From NCBI RefSeq assembly GCF_049472655.1, contig NZ_JAQNCS010000007.1:45066-109065 (forward strand): 64,000 nt of DNA, given 5' to 3'. Shown here one piece after another: positions 25,001-33,609 of the stretch. The stretch comes from Deferribacter abyssi (GTDB lineage Bacteria; Chrysiogenota; Deferribacteres; Deferribacterales; Deferribacteraceae). The first letter of the stretch is position 1, and each line of letters begins with the position of its first letter. The position numbers and the translations under genes were made by a program. Under the pieces are notes generated by a model that saw nothing but the letters and a program-made list of their open reading frames with translations, was not told the DNA's origin and did not search any database.

Positions 25001-26739
25001 TCATCCTCAATAACCTTCAATCCCATATTATCAACCACAGGCATAATTTCAGTAAGTAGTATTCTTGTTCTAGAATAAATTTTTAGATACAGTTTATTGT
25101 TGTATGCAGAAAGTCTTGCTTGAATATCTTTTAAATCATATAAAATTTTTATATCAACTGCTGCCTCTGCTGGTGGAGTTTTAGACTTATAACTTTCAGT
25201 CAGATTACTAGTAAAAACATTATATAGTTCATCGGCAATACGTCCTGTATATTTATATGATAACATATCATGAAGCAAATCATTCCAGTCCTTAATTTCG
25301 TTTATTACAATATCCTTAAGACCTGTCTCATCTTTTTGTTCAATTACCTCTATCTCTCTTGCTAATATATGAAGGTGTAAAAACACATAACCATGCTCAT
25401 CATGTCTCACAGAAATATCTAAAGTTTTTCCACCATAAAATTCAGATATCCTTTTACTTATACTGTAAACTACTTCAGTAGAATAACGATCAGAAGGAAA
25501 CACAATAAGAACATAAAGATGTTTACTAGGCAGAAAACGTTTTGTATAAATCCTAATTTGATTTTTTCCCTGAATTGTTAATAGCAGTCTTATAACCTCA
25601 ACTAAAGAATCTTTATCCAAATTAAAGATCTCTGTTTTTGGAAAATTAGTTAATGTATCTTGTACCCACTTAAAATCATGAGAACCTTTAACAAATTTAA
25701 AGTAACAAAAAAGATTATCTATTTTCTTTCTTAAAAGAGAAATTTTATGAGGAGGAGTGGCAATACCGAGTTTTCCAAAAACCCCCAAAATTGTAACTGC
25801 TCTACACTTTCCGTTATCATATTCCACAAACATTATACGATCATAATTTTTTCTCTTTTTAATTTTTGATTTATATAGTGCTTTATCTATAATTACAGGA
25901 TACCCTTCAATAAATTTTAATCTTTTTTCCCTAATAGCATCCACAAGTTTTGGAATTATATTTGTAGTCCTATTAAGCTTGTATACCCCCAGTTGATCAA
26001 TCTTAAAATCTCCTTTTTGAAGATCGGTAATATCTAAAATCCTAATTCCTTGCAATATAAAAGCACCATCAATAAGCCAATCTATAAAATCTGCCACATC
26101 AGGATTCTTATTTCTATAATCTTCAGATAAATTGGATAAAACATTCCTCATTTTTGGATAGTCATCTACAGCTAATACAATTTCATCATAAATTTGTTCT
26201 ATTTCAAGAGAAATATCATTGAGTTTTTCTTCATCAATCTCTTCCAAAAAAATAATTACAAAAGATTCATTATTAAAACCAAGATCTGGATCACCTATTT
26301 CAACAATATTTCCTCTTTTATCTCTTTTAACATTGAAAATGGGGTGCAATAAAAACTGTTGATTATACTTTATTTCATAAAAATATTCTCTAATACTATC
26401 AACTATAAATGGTCTATCATCTGTAACAACAGAAATTATAGAAAAATTACCTATAAAAAACTTTGACTCTAAAACATGTATTTTATCCATGTAGTATTTT
26501 TTTCTTCTTCTGTTATTTAATACATCATAAAGGTAGTTTAAAAAGTTTAACAAGTCATTATCACTCAATATTTCAATTAAATTTTGTGGCAAGTGAGAAA
26601 AAATTAGCTTCGCAAAGCTAAATTTTGGGCTATCTTCACCATATTCCTTTGTAATCAGAGTTAAAAACTTTTTAAAATTTTCCTCTTGTTTAAAATCTTT
26701 TAAGATTTCTTTGCCTGTTAAACATGATATATTGAGCAT
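22051..26739 (-). CDS. gdhB: NAD-dependent glutamate dehydrogenase, large (GDH180) type
   Basis: A 1562-aa protein of the NAD-GDH large family, which deaminates glutamate to 2-oxoglutarate in the catabolic direction. The N-terminal ~550 residues are the regulatory region with ACT-like segments (IISVVTDDRPFIVDSIREYF). The catalytic core is at ~790-1200: RGGLRFSDRPDDFRTEILG, KTQMVKNAVIVPVGSKGGF (active-site lysine region), then the Rossmann part with GIGDMSGDVFGNGML and GEGGNLGLTQKARI. The length agrees with the roughly 1600-aa family. AGGAG precedes the ATG, and a terminator follows directly. The upstream 180 bp to the Nudix gene is AT-rich and probably holds its own promoter. Confidence 0.95.
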   Translation of the reverse strand: MLNISCLTGKEILKDFKQEENFKKFLTLITKEYGEDSPKFSFAKLIFSHLPQNLIEILSDNDLLNFLNYLYDVLNNRRRKKYYMDKIHVLESKFFIGNFSIISVVTDDRPFIVDSIREYFYEIKYNQQFLLHPIFNVKRDKRGNIVEIGDPDLGFNNESFVIIFLEEIDEEKLNDISLEIEQIYDEIVLAVDDYPKMRNVLSNLSEDYRNKNPDVADFIDWLIDGAFILQGIRILDITDLQKGDFKIDQLGVYKLNRTTNIIPKLVDAIREKRLKFIEGYPVIIDKALYKSKIKKRKNYDRIMFVEYDNGKCRAVTILGVFGKLGIATPPHKISLLRKKIDNLFCYFKFVKGSHDFKWVQDTLTNFPKTEIFNLDKDSLVEVIRLLLTIQGKNQIRIYTKRFLPSKHLYVLIVFPSDRYSTEVVYSISKRISEFYGGKTLDISVRHDEHGYVFLHLHILAREIEVIEQKDETGLKDIVINEIKDWNDLLHDMLSYKYTGRIADELYNVFTSNLTESYKSKTPPAEAAVDIKILYDLKDIQARLSAYNNKLYLKIYSRTRILLTEIMPVVDNMGLKVIEDEIYEVKKGKDLLYLSSILLDDVGDKEKFVDTFGKILPEMVVAVVKERCENDKLNSLLLKEQLNYREVEILRTLRNYIVQVDTGLGRSTINLALLKYPDITKKIVKLFEEKFDISKEVKSYEGIKRDVWENLDKVQTLVEDSVFRKILKLIDAIVRTNFYKVPERDYISIKIASRKLDFIPDPKPMYEIYVHSPQMEGVHLRGGKVARGGLRFSDRPDDFRTEILGLMKTQMVKNAVIVPVGSKGGFIVKKRFSDKHKDLQHVVNQYKTFIKGLLDITDNYHGRKVVHPDNVVVYDEKDPYLVVAADKGTATFSDIANEISMEYGFWLGDAFASGGKTGYDHKKIGITAKGAWECVKRHFRELGKDIQKEEFTAVGIGDMSGDVFGNGMLLSKKTRLLAAFNHIHIFVDPNPDADISYLERMRLFKLPRSTWKDYNDKIISEGGGIFDRSAKSIKLTKQMKELFKTTKDEVSGEELIRMILQLDAELLWNGGIGTYVKDSSEANADVGDHANDNVRINAEDLKVKVVGEGGNLGLTQKARIKYAILGGKINTDALDNSGGVDISDHEVNLKIILDQFIKKKLVKDVKERNKLILDLTKEVEKLVLKDNYMQSLAVSCDLIRSKTNQILFEETARFLKEVGLLDFKLENISFIKEKRNVTRPELAVLLSYVKIFLYNEIEKSIDMKDPLVRKNYMSYYPDYMKKRFGEHLFEHKLAKEIAATVIVNKVVNQTGITFFIELFKNTNQDFSTLISNYMYIEELLDINNLRERIFTLDNKASAESQYKALIELEKTLKVGVQWLINKDNFNTLINNKELFLKIMERIPIKVTGKVRDLIKQYGEFLKDGGVPGSLAKQIAGIKYSKPAFDIFELVVSKGYDIDVAINSYFKVGETFKFLEMKNAIKEIIITSEWDRINRENLLKRLKLLQKLLTEKSCMDKSYIKTLYAKEETFFENYNSFLDDIMENKVTTLVPFNVILEMFYNLIH

Positions 26740-26920
26740 GGTCCACTCCTAAAGGTTTATTTTATCTATTTATAAATATTACAACTTTTCTAATAACACA
26801 AGCATTTTCACAAATAATTAAAAAATTATTTTTTATACTAATAAATTTGTAAATTATAATTTTTACTCACTATTTTAGTTTTTTTTATTACACAATAGTT
26901 ATAAATATTCTTACATTTAA

Positions 26921-27502
26921 TCATACTAAACATTTTTTGATAATACCTAAAAACTTAAAAAGAATTCTTCCTGTTAATCCCCAAATAACTAAATCTTCAA
27001 ATTTATAAAAATATACTGTTCTCTTTTCTCCCTCTCTAACCCATGTTTCTGCCCAAGACACTGATTCATCTAATAAATACCTAACAGAAACTGTAAAAAC
27101 CCGTTCCACTTCTATATCATCACAATTAAAAGAGACATCTCTTAAGTTTTTTACAATAAACCCTACGTAAGGTGTTACTTTATATCCTGTTATAGAATAT
27201 TCATCATCAAGTTTTCCAAGGATCTTAATGTGATCAGAAGACAAGCCTATTTCCTCAGAGGTTTCTCGTAATGCAGTAATTCTTAGTGTTTCATCAGAAT
27301 TTTCACAGCTACCACCAGGGAAAGATACTTCACCACTATGATTATTTAGCTGTTTATCCCTTTTTGTGAAAATAATTTTTAAGATATTATCGTCATATAT
27401 TAGAGGAACAAGAACAGCCGCATTCTTACCTATATACTTTTTTTTCTCTCTTTTATAATTCCTTAAGACATATGAAATGCAATCAAGCTCTGTACCTGTC
27501 AG
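26921..27502 (-). CDS. Nudix hydrolase (CoA pyrophosphatase type) with a non-canonical start
   Basis: The open frame runs from 27505 to 26921 and encodes a full Nudix domain. It contains KNAAVLVPLIYDDN, NNHSGEVSFPGG (the CoA-pyrophosphatase UPF0035-like motif) and the Nudix helix TALRETSEEIGL, so the enzyme probably cleaves CoA derivatives. No ATG, GTG or TTG exists before the Nudix box; the first TTG would delete it. The likely start is CTG at 27502, 9 nt after AAGGAG, giving 193 aa, the normal family size. The upstream phasin gene ends with TAA at 27508-27506 in the same frame, two codons before. Re-initiation or stop readthrough are alternatives. Confidence 0.75.
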   Translation of the reverse strand: MTGTELDCISYVLRNYKREKKKYIGKNAAVLVPLIYDDNILKIIFTKRDKQLNNHSGEVSFPGGSCENSDETLRITALRETSEEIGLSSDHIKILGKLDDEYSITGYKVTPYVGFIVKNLRDVSFNCDDIEVERVFTVSVRYLLDESVSWAETWVREGEKRTVYFYKFEDLVIWGLTGRILFKFLGIIKKCLV

Positions 27503-27505
27503 ATT

Positions 27506-27814
27506 TTATTTCTCCTTTTGTAAAAACTCTATCTTAGCTTCTAACTCTGCTAATTTTGCTTCCAATTTTTTCAAGTCATCTTTACTTGCCAAATTCATTT
27601 TATTTAATACAGTTTTTATCATTCTTTCCATAACGTCTTCAAGTTCTTTAGTGTTATTTTCAAGTCCATCTATAATTTCTTGCAAAAGTTTATAATCCTT
27701 AGCAGAACCTTCTCCCTTCTTTACAAGAGAATCATAAAATTCTTTTACCTTCTCTTCTGTAAGAGTTGCAAGACCTAAACCAGCAAAAATCAATTTTTTT
27801 GCCAACTCATTCAT
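27506..27814 (-). CDS. Phasin-like coiled-coil protein
   Basis: A 102-aa protein resembling the phasin/PhaF-like COG3937 group. Residues 1-25 form a hydrophobic patch (LAKKLIFAGLGLATLTEEKVKEF). A helical middle is followed by a C-terminal coiled coil (SKDDLKKLEAKLAELEAKIEFLQKEK). Such proteins coat granules or bind membranes or chaperones; no PHA synthase is nearby, so the target is unknown. GGAGGGAG precedes the ATG. It is 9 bp downstream of the sigma factor gene and in the same frame as the Nudix gene behind it. Confidence 0.75.
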   Translation of the reverse strand: MNELAKKLIFAGLGLATLTEEKVKEFYDSLVKKGEGSAKDYKLLQEIIDGLENNTKELEDVMERMIKTVLNKMNLASKDDLKKLEAKLAELEAKIEFLQKEK

Positions 27815-27823
27815 TACTCCCTC

Positions 27824-28708
27824 CTAATTCAAGAAATCGTTTAACTTTCTTTTTAAAGCTTTTTTACGCAACTTACTTAATGCTCTAGCCTCTATCTGGC
27901 GAACCCTCTCCCTACTGATATTCAAAACTTCACCTATCTCTTCAAGAGTTTTTGGAGTCTCTCCATCAAGTCCAAATCTCCATTTAATGATTTGGGCTTC
28001 CCTTTCATTTAATTCTGTAACTATTTCTTCGATATTACTCTTCAATGTATTTAAGAAAATCTCTTCTTCAACACTCTTCCTGCCAGATTCTAGCAAATCT
28101 ATAAAAGACTTATCTTCGCCATCCTTTATGGGAGCCTCAAGAGAAAGATAGTTTCTTGAAACTCTCAAAACATTTTCTACATCCTTTTCATCCATATTCA
28201 AGTATAAGGCGATTTCTTCAGGTGTCGGTTCTCGTCCTAACTCTTTACTTAAGATTTCTATAGCCTCATTAATTTTATAAAGTATACTTGCCTGTTTTAA
28301 AGGGAGTTTTACAGTTCCTGATTGTTCAGCCAAAGCCTGAATAATAGCCTGCCTTATCCACCAAACCGCATACGAAATAAATTTCACTCCACGTTCTGGA
28401 TCAAAACGTTTTGCTGCCTCAAGTAACCCAAGATTACCCTGATTTATTATATCAGCAAGAGGCAAACCTGTATTCTTATACCTGTTTGCAATGGACACTA
28501 CAAATTTGAGATTTGATAGTACAAGTTTCTCAAGAGCTTTCATATCCCCTTGTTGAATTCTCTTACCAAGTTCATATTCTTCTTCTTTGCTTAAAGGTTG
28601 AAACTGAGAAATCCTATTAAGATAATTTTTTAGTCCATCTTCAGAAATATCATCAATCAAAGGTATTTCTAAAAATTCCTCTTTTCTTTCTATATCAGTT
28701 TTATCCAT
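27824..28708 (-). CDS. Sigma-70 family RNA polymerase sigma factor (short RpoD/group 2 type)
   Basis: A 294-aa sigma factor with region 1.2 (LKNYLNRISQFQPLSKEEEYELG) and region 2 (NLKFVVSIANRYKNTGLPLADIINQGNLGLLEAAKRFD, then ISYAVWWIRQAI). Region 3, and region 4.2 (TLEEIGEVLNISRERVRQIEARALSKLR), follow. The long region 1.1 of housekeeping RpoD is absent, so it is a group 2 or SigA-like short form. ATG at 28708 is preferred because GGAAGG lies just upstream; a GTG four codons earlier lacks a site. It follows clpB in a heat-shock gene run, which suggests a stress role, though RpoH-specific motifs are not evident. Confidence 0.85.
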   Translation of the reverse strand: MDKTDIERKEEFLEIPLIDDISEDGLKNYLNRISQFQPLSKEEEYELGKRIQQGDMKALEKLVLSNLKFVVSIANRYKNTGLPLADIINQGNLGLLEAAKRFDPERGVKFISYAVWWIRQAIIQALAEQSGTVKLPLKQASILYKINEAIEILSKELGREPTPEEIALYLNMDEKDVENVLRVSRNYLSLEAPIKDGEDKSFIDLLESGRKSVEEEIFLNTLKSNIEEIVTELNEREAQIIKWRFGLDGETPKTLEEIGEVLNISRERVRQIEARALSKLRKKALKRKLNDFLN

Positions 28709-28811
28709 AACCCCTTCCACACTATACTTTGATTAATATGATATTTATTACTTGCTATTGTTCATTTATTATAACATAAATTTCACTTCTTGCATAATAA
28801 GAAATTAAAAT

Positions 28812-28845
28812 AAAAAAAAGAGGAGGCAACTCCCTCCCCTTTTTT
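28812..28845 (-). terminator. Terminator after clpB
   Basis: On the minus strand GGGGAGG-GAGTTG-CCTCCTC is followed by a long T-run (nine T). It directly follows the clpB stop and separates clpB from the sigma factor gene. Confidence 0.8.
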
Positions 28846-31447
28846 AATTTTTCTCAATCACCAATTCCTCATTTTGAAACCTAACCTTCACTTTATCGCC
28901 TGATTTTATATTACCTTTAATTATTTCTTCAGCTATCTTATTTTCTATCAATCTCTGGATAGCTCTTTTCATTGGTCTTGCACCAAATTTTGGATCATAC
29001 CCAGCCTTAACCACCATATCTACTGCGGTCTCATCAAACTCAACATCGATATTATTTTCCTCCAATCTCTTTGCAAAATTATTCAACAACAGTCTAGCAA
29101 CCTCTCTTAAATGCTTATCACCCAATGGATGAAATACTATTATATCATCCACTCTATTGAGAAATTCCGGTTTGAAATAATTATTCAACTGTTGAAACAC
29201 AAGAGATTGGATTTTTTCGTAATTTTCTTCCCAATTACTACTTTTTTGGAACTCTTCCTGTATTAAGCTGCTACCAATATTAGAAGTCATAATAATTACT
29301 GTATTCCTAAAATTAACAGTTCTCCCTTTAGAATCTGTTAACCGACCATCATCTAAAATTTGAAGTAACAAATTAAACACATCTGGGTGAGCTTTCTCAA
29401 TTTCATCAAGCAATATCACACTATAAGGTCTCCTTCTTACTCTTTCGGTAAGCTGACCACCCTCTTCATATCCCACATATCCAGGAGGGGCACCTATCAA
29501 TTTAGCAACAGCATGTTTTTCCATATATTCACTCATATCGATCCTTATCATTGCGTCTTCCGAATCAAAAAGAAATTCAGCTAAAGCTTTAGCAAGTTCA
29601 GTTTTACCAACACCTGTAGGTCCTAAGAAAATAAATGATCCAATAGGCCTATTTGGATCATTAAGACCTGCACGACTTCTTCTGATAGCCTCACTAACAG
29701 CTTTAATTGCTTTATCCTGACCAATTACACGCTTATGAAGATAGTCTTCCATTTTGATCAACTTATCAGCTTCTTCTTCTAAGAGTTTATTCACAGGAAT
29801 ACCTGTCCATTTCGAAACAATAGCAGCAATATCTTCTTCATCCACTTCTTCCTTCAACATCTTCTTATTCTTTTGAACTTCTTTCAGTTTATTATTTATA
29901 TCTTCAAGCTTTTGTTGTAATTCAATTAACTTCCCATATTTTATTTGAGATGCAAGTTCTAAATTACCTTCTCTTTCTGCTCTCTGCATTTCAATTTTTG
30001 CTTGCTCAATTTCTTCTTTAATTTTTCTTGATTCCATAATCAAATTTTTCTCATTTTGCCAATGTGTCTTCAACTCATTTATTTTTTCGCGTAAATTACT
30101 AATTTCCTCTTCAAGCTTCTGAAGTCTTGTTTTACTCGCTTCATCTTTTTCTCGCTTTAATGCTTGTTTTTCTATTTCTAGTTGTCTCAATTTTCTCTCA
30201 AGCTCATCCAACTCACTAGGTAGACTATCTATTTCCATCCTCAATTTTGCTGCAGCTTCATCAATAAGATCAATCGCTTTATCAGGCATTTGTCTATCAC
30301 TGATATATTTATTTGCAAGATATGCAGCTGCTACAATAGCCGAATCTTTAATCTTAACGCCATGATGAACTTCATATCTTTCTTTCAATCCTCGTAATAT
30401 TGAAATTGTATCTTCAACTGAAGGCTCATCTACAAACACAGGCTGAAACCTTCTTTCAAGAGCAGCATCCTTTTCAATATACTTTTTATATTCATCTAAA
30501 GTTGTAGCACCTATGCAGTGCAATTCTCCCCTTGCAAGTGCTGGTTTTAAAATGTTCGCCGCATCCATAGCTCCTTCAGCTGCTCCAGCACCTACCAAAG
30601 TATGAAGCTCATCAATAAAAAGAATTATTTCACCTTCACTTTCCCTGATCTCTTTCAGGATAGCCTTCAATCTTTCTTCAAACTCTCCACGAAATTTTGT
30701 CCCTGCAATTAATGCCCCCATATCAAGGGCAAGAACTTTTTTGTTTTTTAAAGAATCAGGTACATCACCGTTAGCAATTCGCTGTGCCAAACCTTCCACA
30801 ATAGCAGTTTTACCAACTCCAGGCTCACCTATCAACACTGGATTATTTTTGGTCCTTCTTGAAAGAACATGAATAACTCTTCTTATCTCTTCATCTCTAC
30901 CAATTACAGGATCCAATTTTCCATTTAGAGCTGCCTCCGTAAGATCTATTGTATATTTTTCCAAAACGTTCATCTTTTCTTCTGGATTCTGATCAGTAAC
31001 TCTAGTGGAACCTCGAATTTCCTTTATCGCTTTTTCCACAACTTTTCTATCTAAGCCATGTTTTGCTATTATCTGCCTGAGACCATAACCAGCATTTTCT
31101 ATTACACCCAAAAGTAAGTGCTCTGTTGAAACATACTCATCTTTAAATTCCTTTATCACTTCAAATGCGAAATCTATAGCTTTTTTCGCATCTGACGACA
31201 TGTAGACTTGTTCAGAACCGCTAACTTTTGGCAATCCGTCAATTGCTCTTCCAATTTCTTCTTTTAATAATGCAACATTTACACCAATCTTTTGTAACAA
31301 AGGCACTACTAATCCATCTTCCTGAGTAATCAGTGCATACAAAATATGGTCTGGTAACAATTGCTGCTGTTGTTTGTCTTCTACAAGTTTTATTGCATTT
31401 TGTATCGCATCACTTGCTTTTATTGTAAGTTTGTTCCAATTTATCAT
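28844..31447 (-). CDS. clpB: Protein disaggregase ClpB
   Basis: An 867-aa Hsp100 disaggregase working with DnaK/DnaJ. Its domains are the N-domain (1-145), AAA1 with Walker A GEPGVGKTAI (about 205) and LDMGALIAGTKFRGEFEERLK, the coiled-coil M domain (~400-520, rich in E/K/L heptads), and AAA2 with GPTGVGKTELAKALAEFLF (about 605). The C-terminal Arg-finger region (KFGARPMKRAIQRLIENKIAEEII) is also present. ATG at 31447 has GGAGG 7 nt upstream; a TTG overlapping that site is not the start. It lies downstream of hspR, dnaJ and hsp20 on the same strand. Confidence 0.97.
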   Translation of the reverse strand: MINWNKLTIKASDAIQNAIKLVEDKQQQQLLPDHILYALITQEDGLVVPLLQKIGVNVALLKEEIGRAIDGLPKVSGSEQVYMSSDAKKAIDFAFEVIKEFKDEYVSTEHLLLGVIENAGYGLRQIIAKHGLDRKVVEKAIKEIRGSTRVTDQNPEEKMNVLEKYTIDLTEAALNGKLDPVIGRDEEIRRVIHVLSRRTKNNPVLIGEPGVGKTAIVEGLAQRIANGDVPDSLKNKKVLALDMGALIAGTKFRGEFEERLKAILKEIRESEGEIILFIDELHTLVGAGAAEGAMDAANILKPALARGELHCIGATTLDEYKKYIEKDAALERRFQPVFVDEPSVEDTISILRGLKERYEVHHGVKIKDSAIVAAAYLANKYISDRQMPDKAIDLIDEAAAKLRMEIDSLPSELDELERKLRQLEIEKQALKREKDEASKTRLQKLEEEISNLREKINELKTHWQNEKNLIMESRKIKEEIEQAKIEMQRAEREGNLELASQIKYGKLIELQQKLEDINNKLKEVQKNKKMLKEEVDEEDIAAIVSKWTGIPVNKLLEEEADKLIKMEDYLHKRVIGQDKAIKAVSEAIRRSRAGLNDPNRPIGSFIFLGPTGVGKTELAKALAEFLFDSEDAMIRIDMSEYMEKHAVAKLIGAPPGYVGYEEGGQLTERVRRRPYSVILLDEIEKAHPDVFNLLLQILDDGRLTDSKGRTVNFRNTVIIMTSNIGSSLIQEEFQKSSNWEENYEKIQSLVFQQLNNYFKPEFLNRVDDIIVFHPLGDKHLREVARLLLNNFAKRLEENNIDVEFDETAVDMVVKAGYDPKFGARPMKRAIQRLIENKIAEEIIKGNIKSGDKVKVRFQNEELVIEKN

Positions 31448-31577
31448 AGCTACCTCCAATTTATATATTTTTTTAAATTTACTTTTTTCTTTTACTAATT
31501 TACAAATAACTGTAACAAATCATAAAGACACTTTTTCATGTCAGTACAGTAAAAACTCATAAATTGAGACAGTTCCT

Positions 31578-31958
31578 TTAATCTTTTTCTATTTTTACCT
31601 TTATAATACTCGTTTGGTTAGAAGGAACAATTGCACCTTCTTTCATACTCTTTTCAAACTCCTCACCCAGTTTGTTTTTTATAAAATTAAGCAGAAAATT
31701 CATCTGAGACTGCAGTTCTTCTATCTGTTTTCGCATATTCAAAATCACTTCAACCCCTGCCAAATTAACTCCCAAATCTTTAGTCAAGGTTATTATGAAT
31801 TTTAATCTTTCAATATCTTCATCTGAGTAAAGCCTTGTATTACCTTCGGTCCTTGTTGGTTTAATAAAACCTAACCTTTCATATTGCCTTAAAGTTTGAG
31901 GGTGAATATTTAACATTTCCGACACAATACTAATAACATACAAAGGTTTCTTTCTCAT
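31578..31958 (-). CDS. hspR: HspR-type MerR family heat-shock repressor
   Basis: A 126-aa MerR-like repressor. The winged-helix segment is YVISIVSEMLNIHPQTLRQYERLGFIKPTRTEGNTRLYSDEDIERLK, the form typical of HspR. A coiled-coil dimer helix follows (NMRKQIEELQSQMNFLLNFIKNKL). HspR represses chaperone genes through HAIR operators, usually with DnaK as co-repressor. It lies between dnaJ and clpB, as in the dnaK-grpE-dnaJ-hspR operons of actinobacteria and epsilonproteobacteria, although dnaK is absent here. A HAIR-like site precedes hsp20, the first gene of the run. Confidence 0.92.
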   Translation of the reverse strand: MRKKPLYVISIVSEMLNIHPQTLRQYERLGFIKPTRTEGNTRLYSDEDIERLKFIITLTKDLGVNLAGVEVILNMRKQIEELQSQMNFLLNFIKNKLGEEFEKSMKEGAIVPSNQTSIIKVKIEKD

Positions 31959-31969
31959 AAAACACCCCT

Positions 31970-33085
31970 TTATAACCTACCCTTTGCAATTAACTTTTCT
32001 CTGTCAGTGATATGATATCTTTTCTTCATTTCTTTTAAAAGATTCCTATCAGATTCTATTGCCACAGCAGGAATCTTAACATTTACTACAATATAAAGAT
32101 CACCATTTCCTCCGCCCTTCAAGTGGGGTACTCCTTTTCCTCTAATTCTAAATTTTTGTCCAGGTTGTGTACCTGCCGGTATATTTATGTTAACAGCACC
32201 ATATGGTGTTGGCACTGTAATTTTCTCACCCAAAGCAGCTTCATACATGTCAATATCAACGTTTACATATAAATTATCCCCTTCACGTTTATACACCTCA
32301 TGCGGAATAATCTTAGTAACAATATAGAGATCTCCACTAGGACCACCATTTATACCATCATTACCTTTTCCAGGAACTCTAATTTTTGAATTATTATCTA
32401 CACCTGCAGGAATTTTAACCTTAATACGCTCATTTACATAAAACCTACCTTTACCACCACATTTTTCACAAGGTTTATAAACAATCTCCCCTTCACCTTT
32501 ACACTGAGGGCACGTTGTAGAAATTGAGAAGAATCCAGACCCTTGCCTTACAGCTCCTTTACCACCACATACTCCACAAACAGACCTCTCTCCACCTTTC
32601 CCTTTACATACATCACAATTTTTTAATCTGTTAACAGATAGCTCTATTTTATTACCAAAAATTACATCTCTAAAAGGAATTTGAATTGTGTAATACAAAT
32701 CCTCTCCTTTTTGAGCATAAGAAGAACTAGCTTTCTCTTTACTTCTATTTGAACCCACACCAAAAATATCCTCAAATATATCTTTAAAAATATCAAAATC
32801 TTCAAAAGTTGCTCTAAAATTTTCAAAATTCATATTTGAAAAATCATATCCTTGTCCACTTGAAGTAAAAGCATCATGACCTAGAGTATCATACTGTTTT
32901 CTTTTTTCAGGATCTGATAATACAGCATAAGCTTCCGATATTTTTTTAAATTTTTCTTCAGCCTCTTTATTCCCAGGATTTAAATCAGGATGGTATTTCC
33001 TGGCTAGTTTTCTATATGCTTTTTTAATTTCTTCCTGAGTTGCATTTTTACTTACACCCAATATGTCATAGTATGTTTCAGCCAT
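31970..33085 (-). CDS. dnaJ: DnaJ family co-chaperone
   Basis: A 371-aa type I Hsp40. The J-domain includes YYDILGVSKNATQEEIKKAYRKLARKYHPD with the HPD motif. A Phe/Asp-rich linker follows (NMNFENFRATFEDFDIFKDIFEDIFG). The zinc-finger region has four CxxCxGxG-like repeats (CDVCKGKG, CGVCGGKG, CPQCKGEG, CEKCGGKG). The C-terminal substrate domain includes IPAGTQPGQKFRIRGKGVP. It stimulates DnaK ATPase. It is 12 bp upstream of hspR and separated from hsp20 by a strong hairpin. Confidence 0.95.
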   Translation of the reverse strand: MAETYYDILGVSKNATQEEIKKAYRKLARKYHPDLNPGNKEAEEKFKKISEAYAVLSDPEKRKQYDTLGHDAFTSSGQGYDFSNMNFENFRATFEDFDIFKDIFEDIFGVGSNRSKEKASSSYAQKGEDLYYTIQIPFRDVIFGNKIELSVNRLKNCDVCKGKGGERSVCGVCGGKGAVRQGSGFFSISTTCPQCKGEGEIVYKPCEKCGGKGRFYVNERIKVKIPAGVDNNSKIRVPGKGNDGINGGPSGDLYIVTKIIPHEVYKREGDNLYVNVDIDMYEAALGEKITVPTPYGAVNINIPAGTQPGQKFRIRGKGVPHLKGGGNGDLYIVVNVKIPAVAIESDRNLLKEMKKRYHITDREKLIAKGRL

Positions 33086-33112
33086 ATCATTCCCTCATAT
33101 CTAGATATTTTA

Positions 33113-33146
33113 ATTAATAGGGAGCACAATCCTGCTCCCTATTAAT
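33113..33146 (-). terminator. Strong intercistronic hairpin between hsp20 and dnaJ
   Basis: Perfect 14-bp arms ATTAATAGGGAGCA/TGCTCCCTATTAAT with a 6-nt loop overlap the hsp20 stop codon. No long T-run follows, so it may be a partial terminator or an RNA-processing or stability hairpin setting the Hsp20:DnaJ ratio. Confidence 0.6.
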
Positions 33147-33579
33147 CCTCTTTAATCACCTCAATCACTTTTGGTTTTGATTTTTCAATCTTTTCAAGTA
33201 TAATTTTTAATATACCATCCTTTAAATTGGCTTTAACCTTATTTACATCAATATTTTCTGGTAACTGAAAAGACCTTGAAAATTTACCATATGGTCTTTC
33301 AAGCCTGTAATAACTTTCTTTGTTAACATCAGGTAATTTCCTTTCACCTCTAATGGTAAGAATATTGTCAGATATTTGAATATCTATATCCGCTTCTTTT
33401 AAACCTGGTACTTCTACTATCAACAAAACTTCCTTATCTGTCTCCAATACATCCACTGGAGGTATCCAGTCGTTTTGAATTCCACTTTCTTTAGAGGATA
33501 AGGTATCATCAAATAACCTATTAATTCTTTCCTGAATAGTCATTAAATCTTTTAAAGGATCCCATTTAACTACCGCCAT
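33142..33579 (-). CDS. hsp20: Small heat-shock protein, Hsp20/alpha-crystallin family
   Basis: A 145-aa small heat-shock protein, an ATP-independent holdase. The alpha-crystallin domain spans ~38-135: WIPPVDVLETDKEVLLIVEVPGLKEADIDIQI, ILTIRGERKL, and YGKFSRSFQLPENIDVNKVKANLKDGILKI. A C-terminal I-x-V (VIEVI) resembles the oligomerisation tail. GGAGG precedes the ATG. It is the first gene of the heat-shock run and is preceded by a consensus-like promoter embedded in a HAIR-like inverted repeat. Confidence 0.95.
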   Translation of the reverse strand: MAVVKWDPLKDLMTIQERINRLFDDTLSSKESGIQNDWIPPVDVLETDKEVLLIVEVPGLKEADIDIQISDNILTIRGERKLPDVNKESYYRLERPYGKFSRSFQLPENIDVNKVKANLKDGILKIILEKIEKSKPKVIEVIKED

Positions 33580-33609
33580 TTTAACCTCCTTCTGTTTTAG
33601 TCGATTATT

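Noticed and set aside
26921..27244. A 107-aa hypothetical gene starting with TTG
   Set aside because: The TTG lies inside the Nudix box; the homologous part begins about 85 codons earlier in the same open frame.
31540..31577. CTCA-N5-TGAG repeat between hspR and clpB as a HAIR operator
   Set aside because: The half-sites face the opposite way and the spacing is wrong for HAIR; no CIRCE element is seen either.
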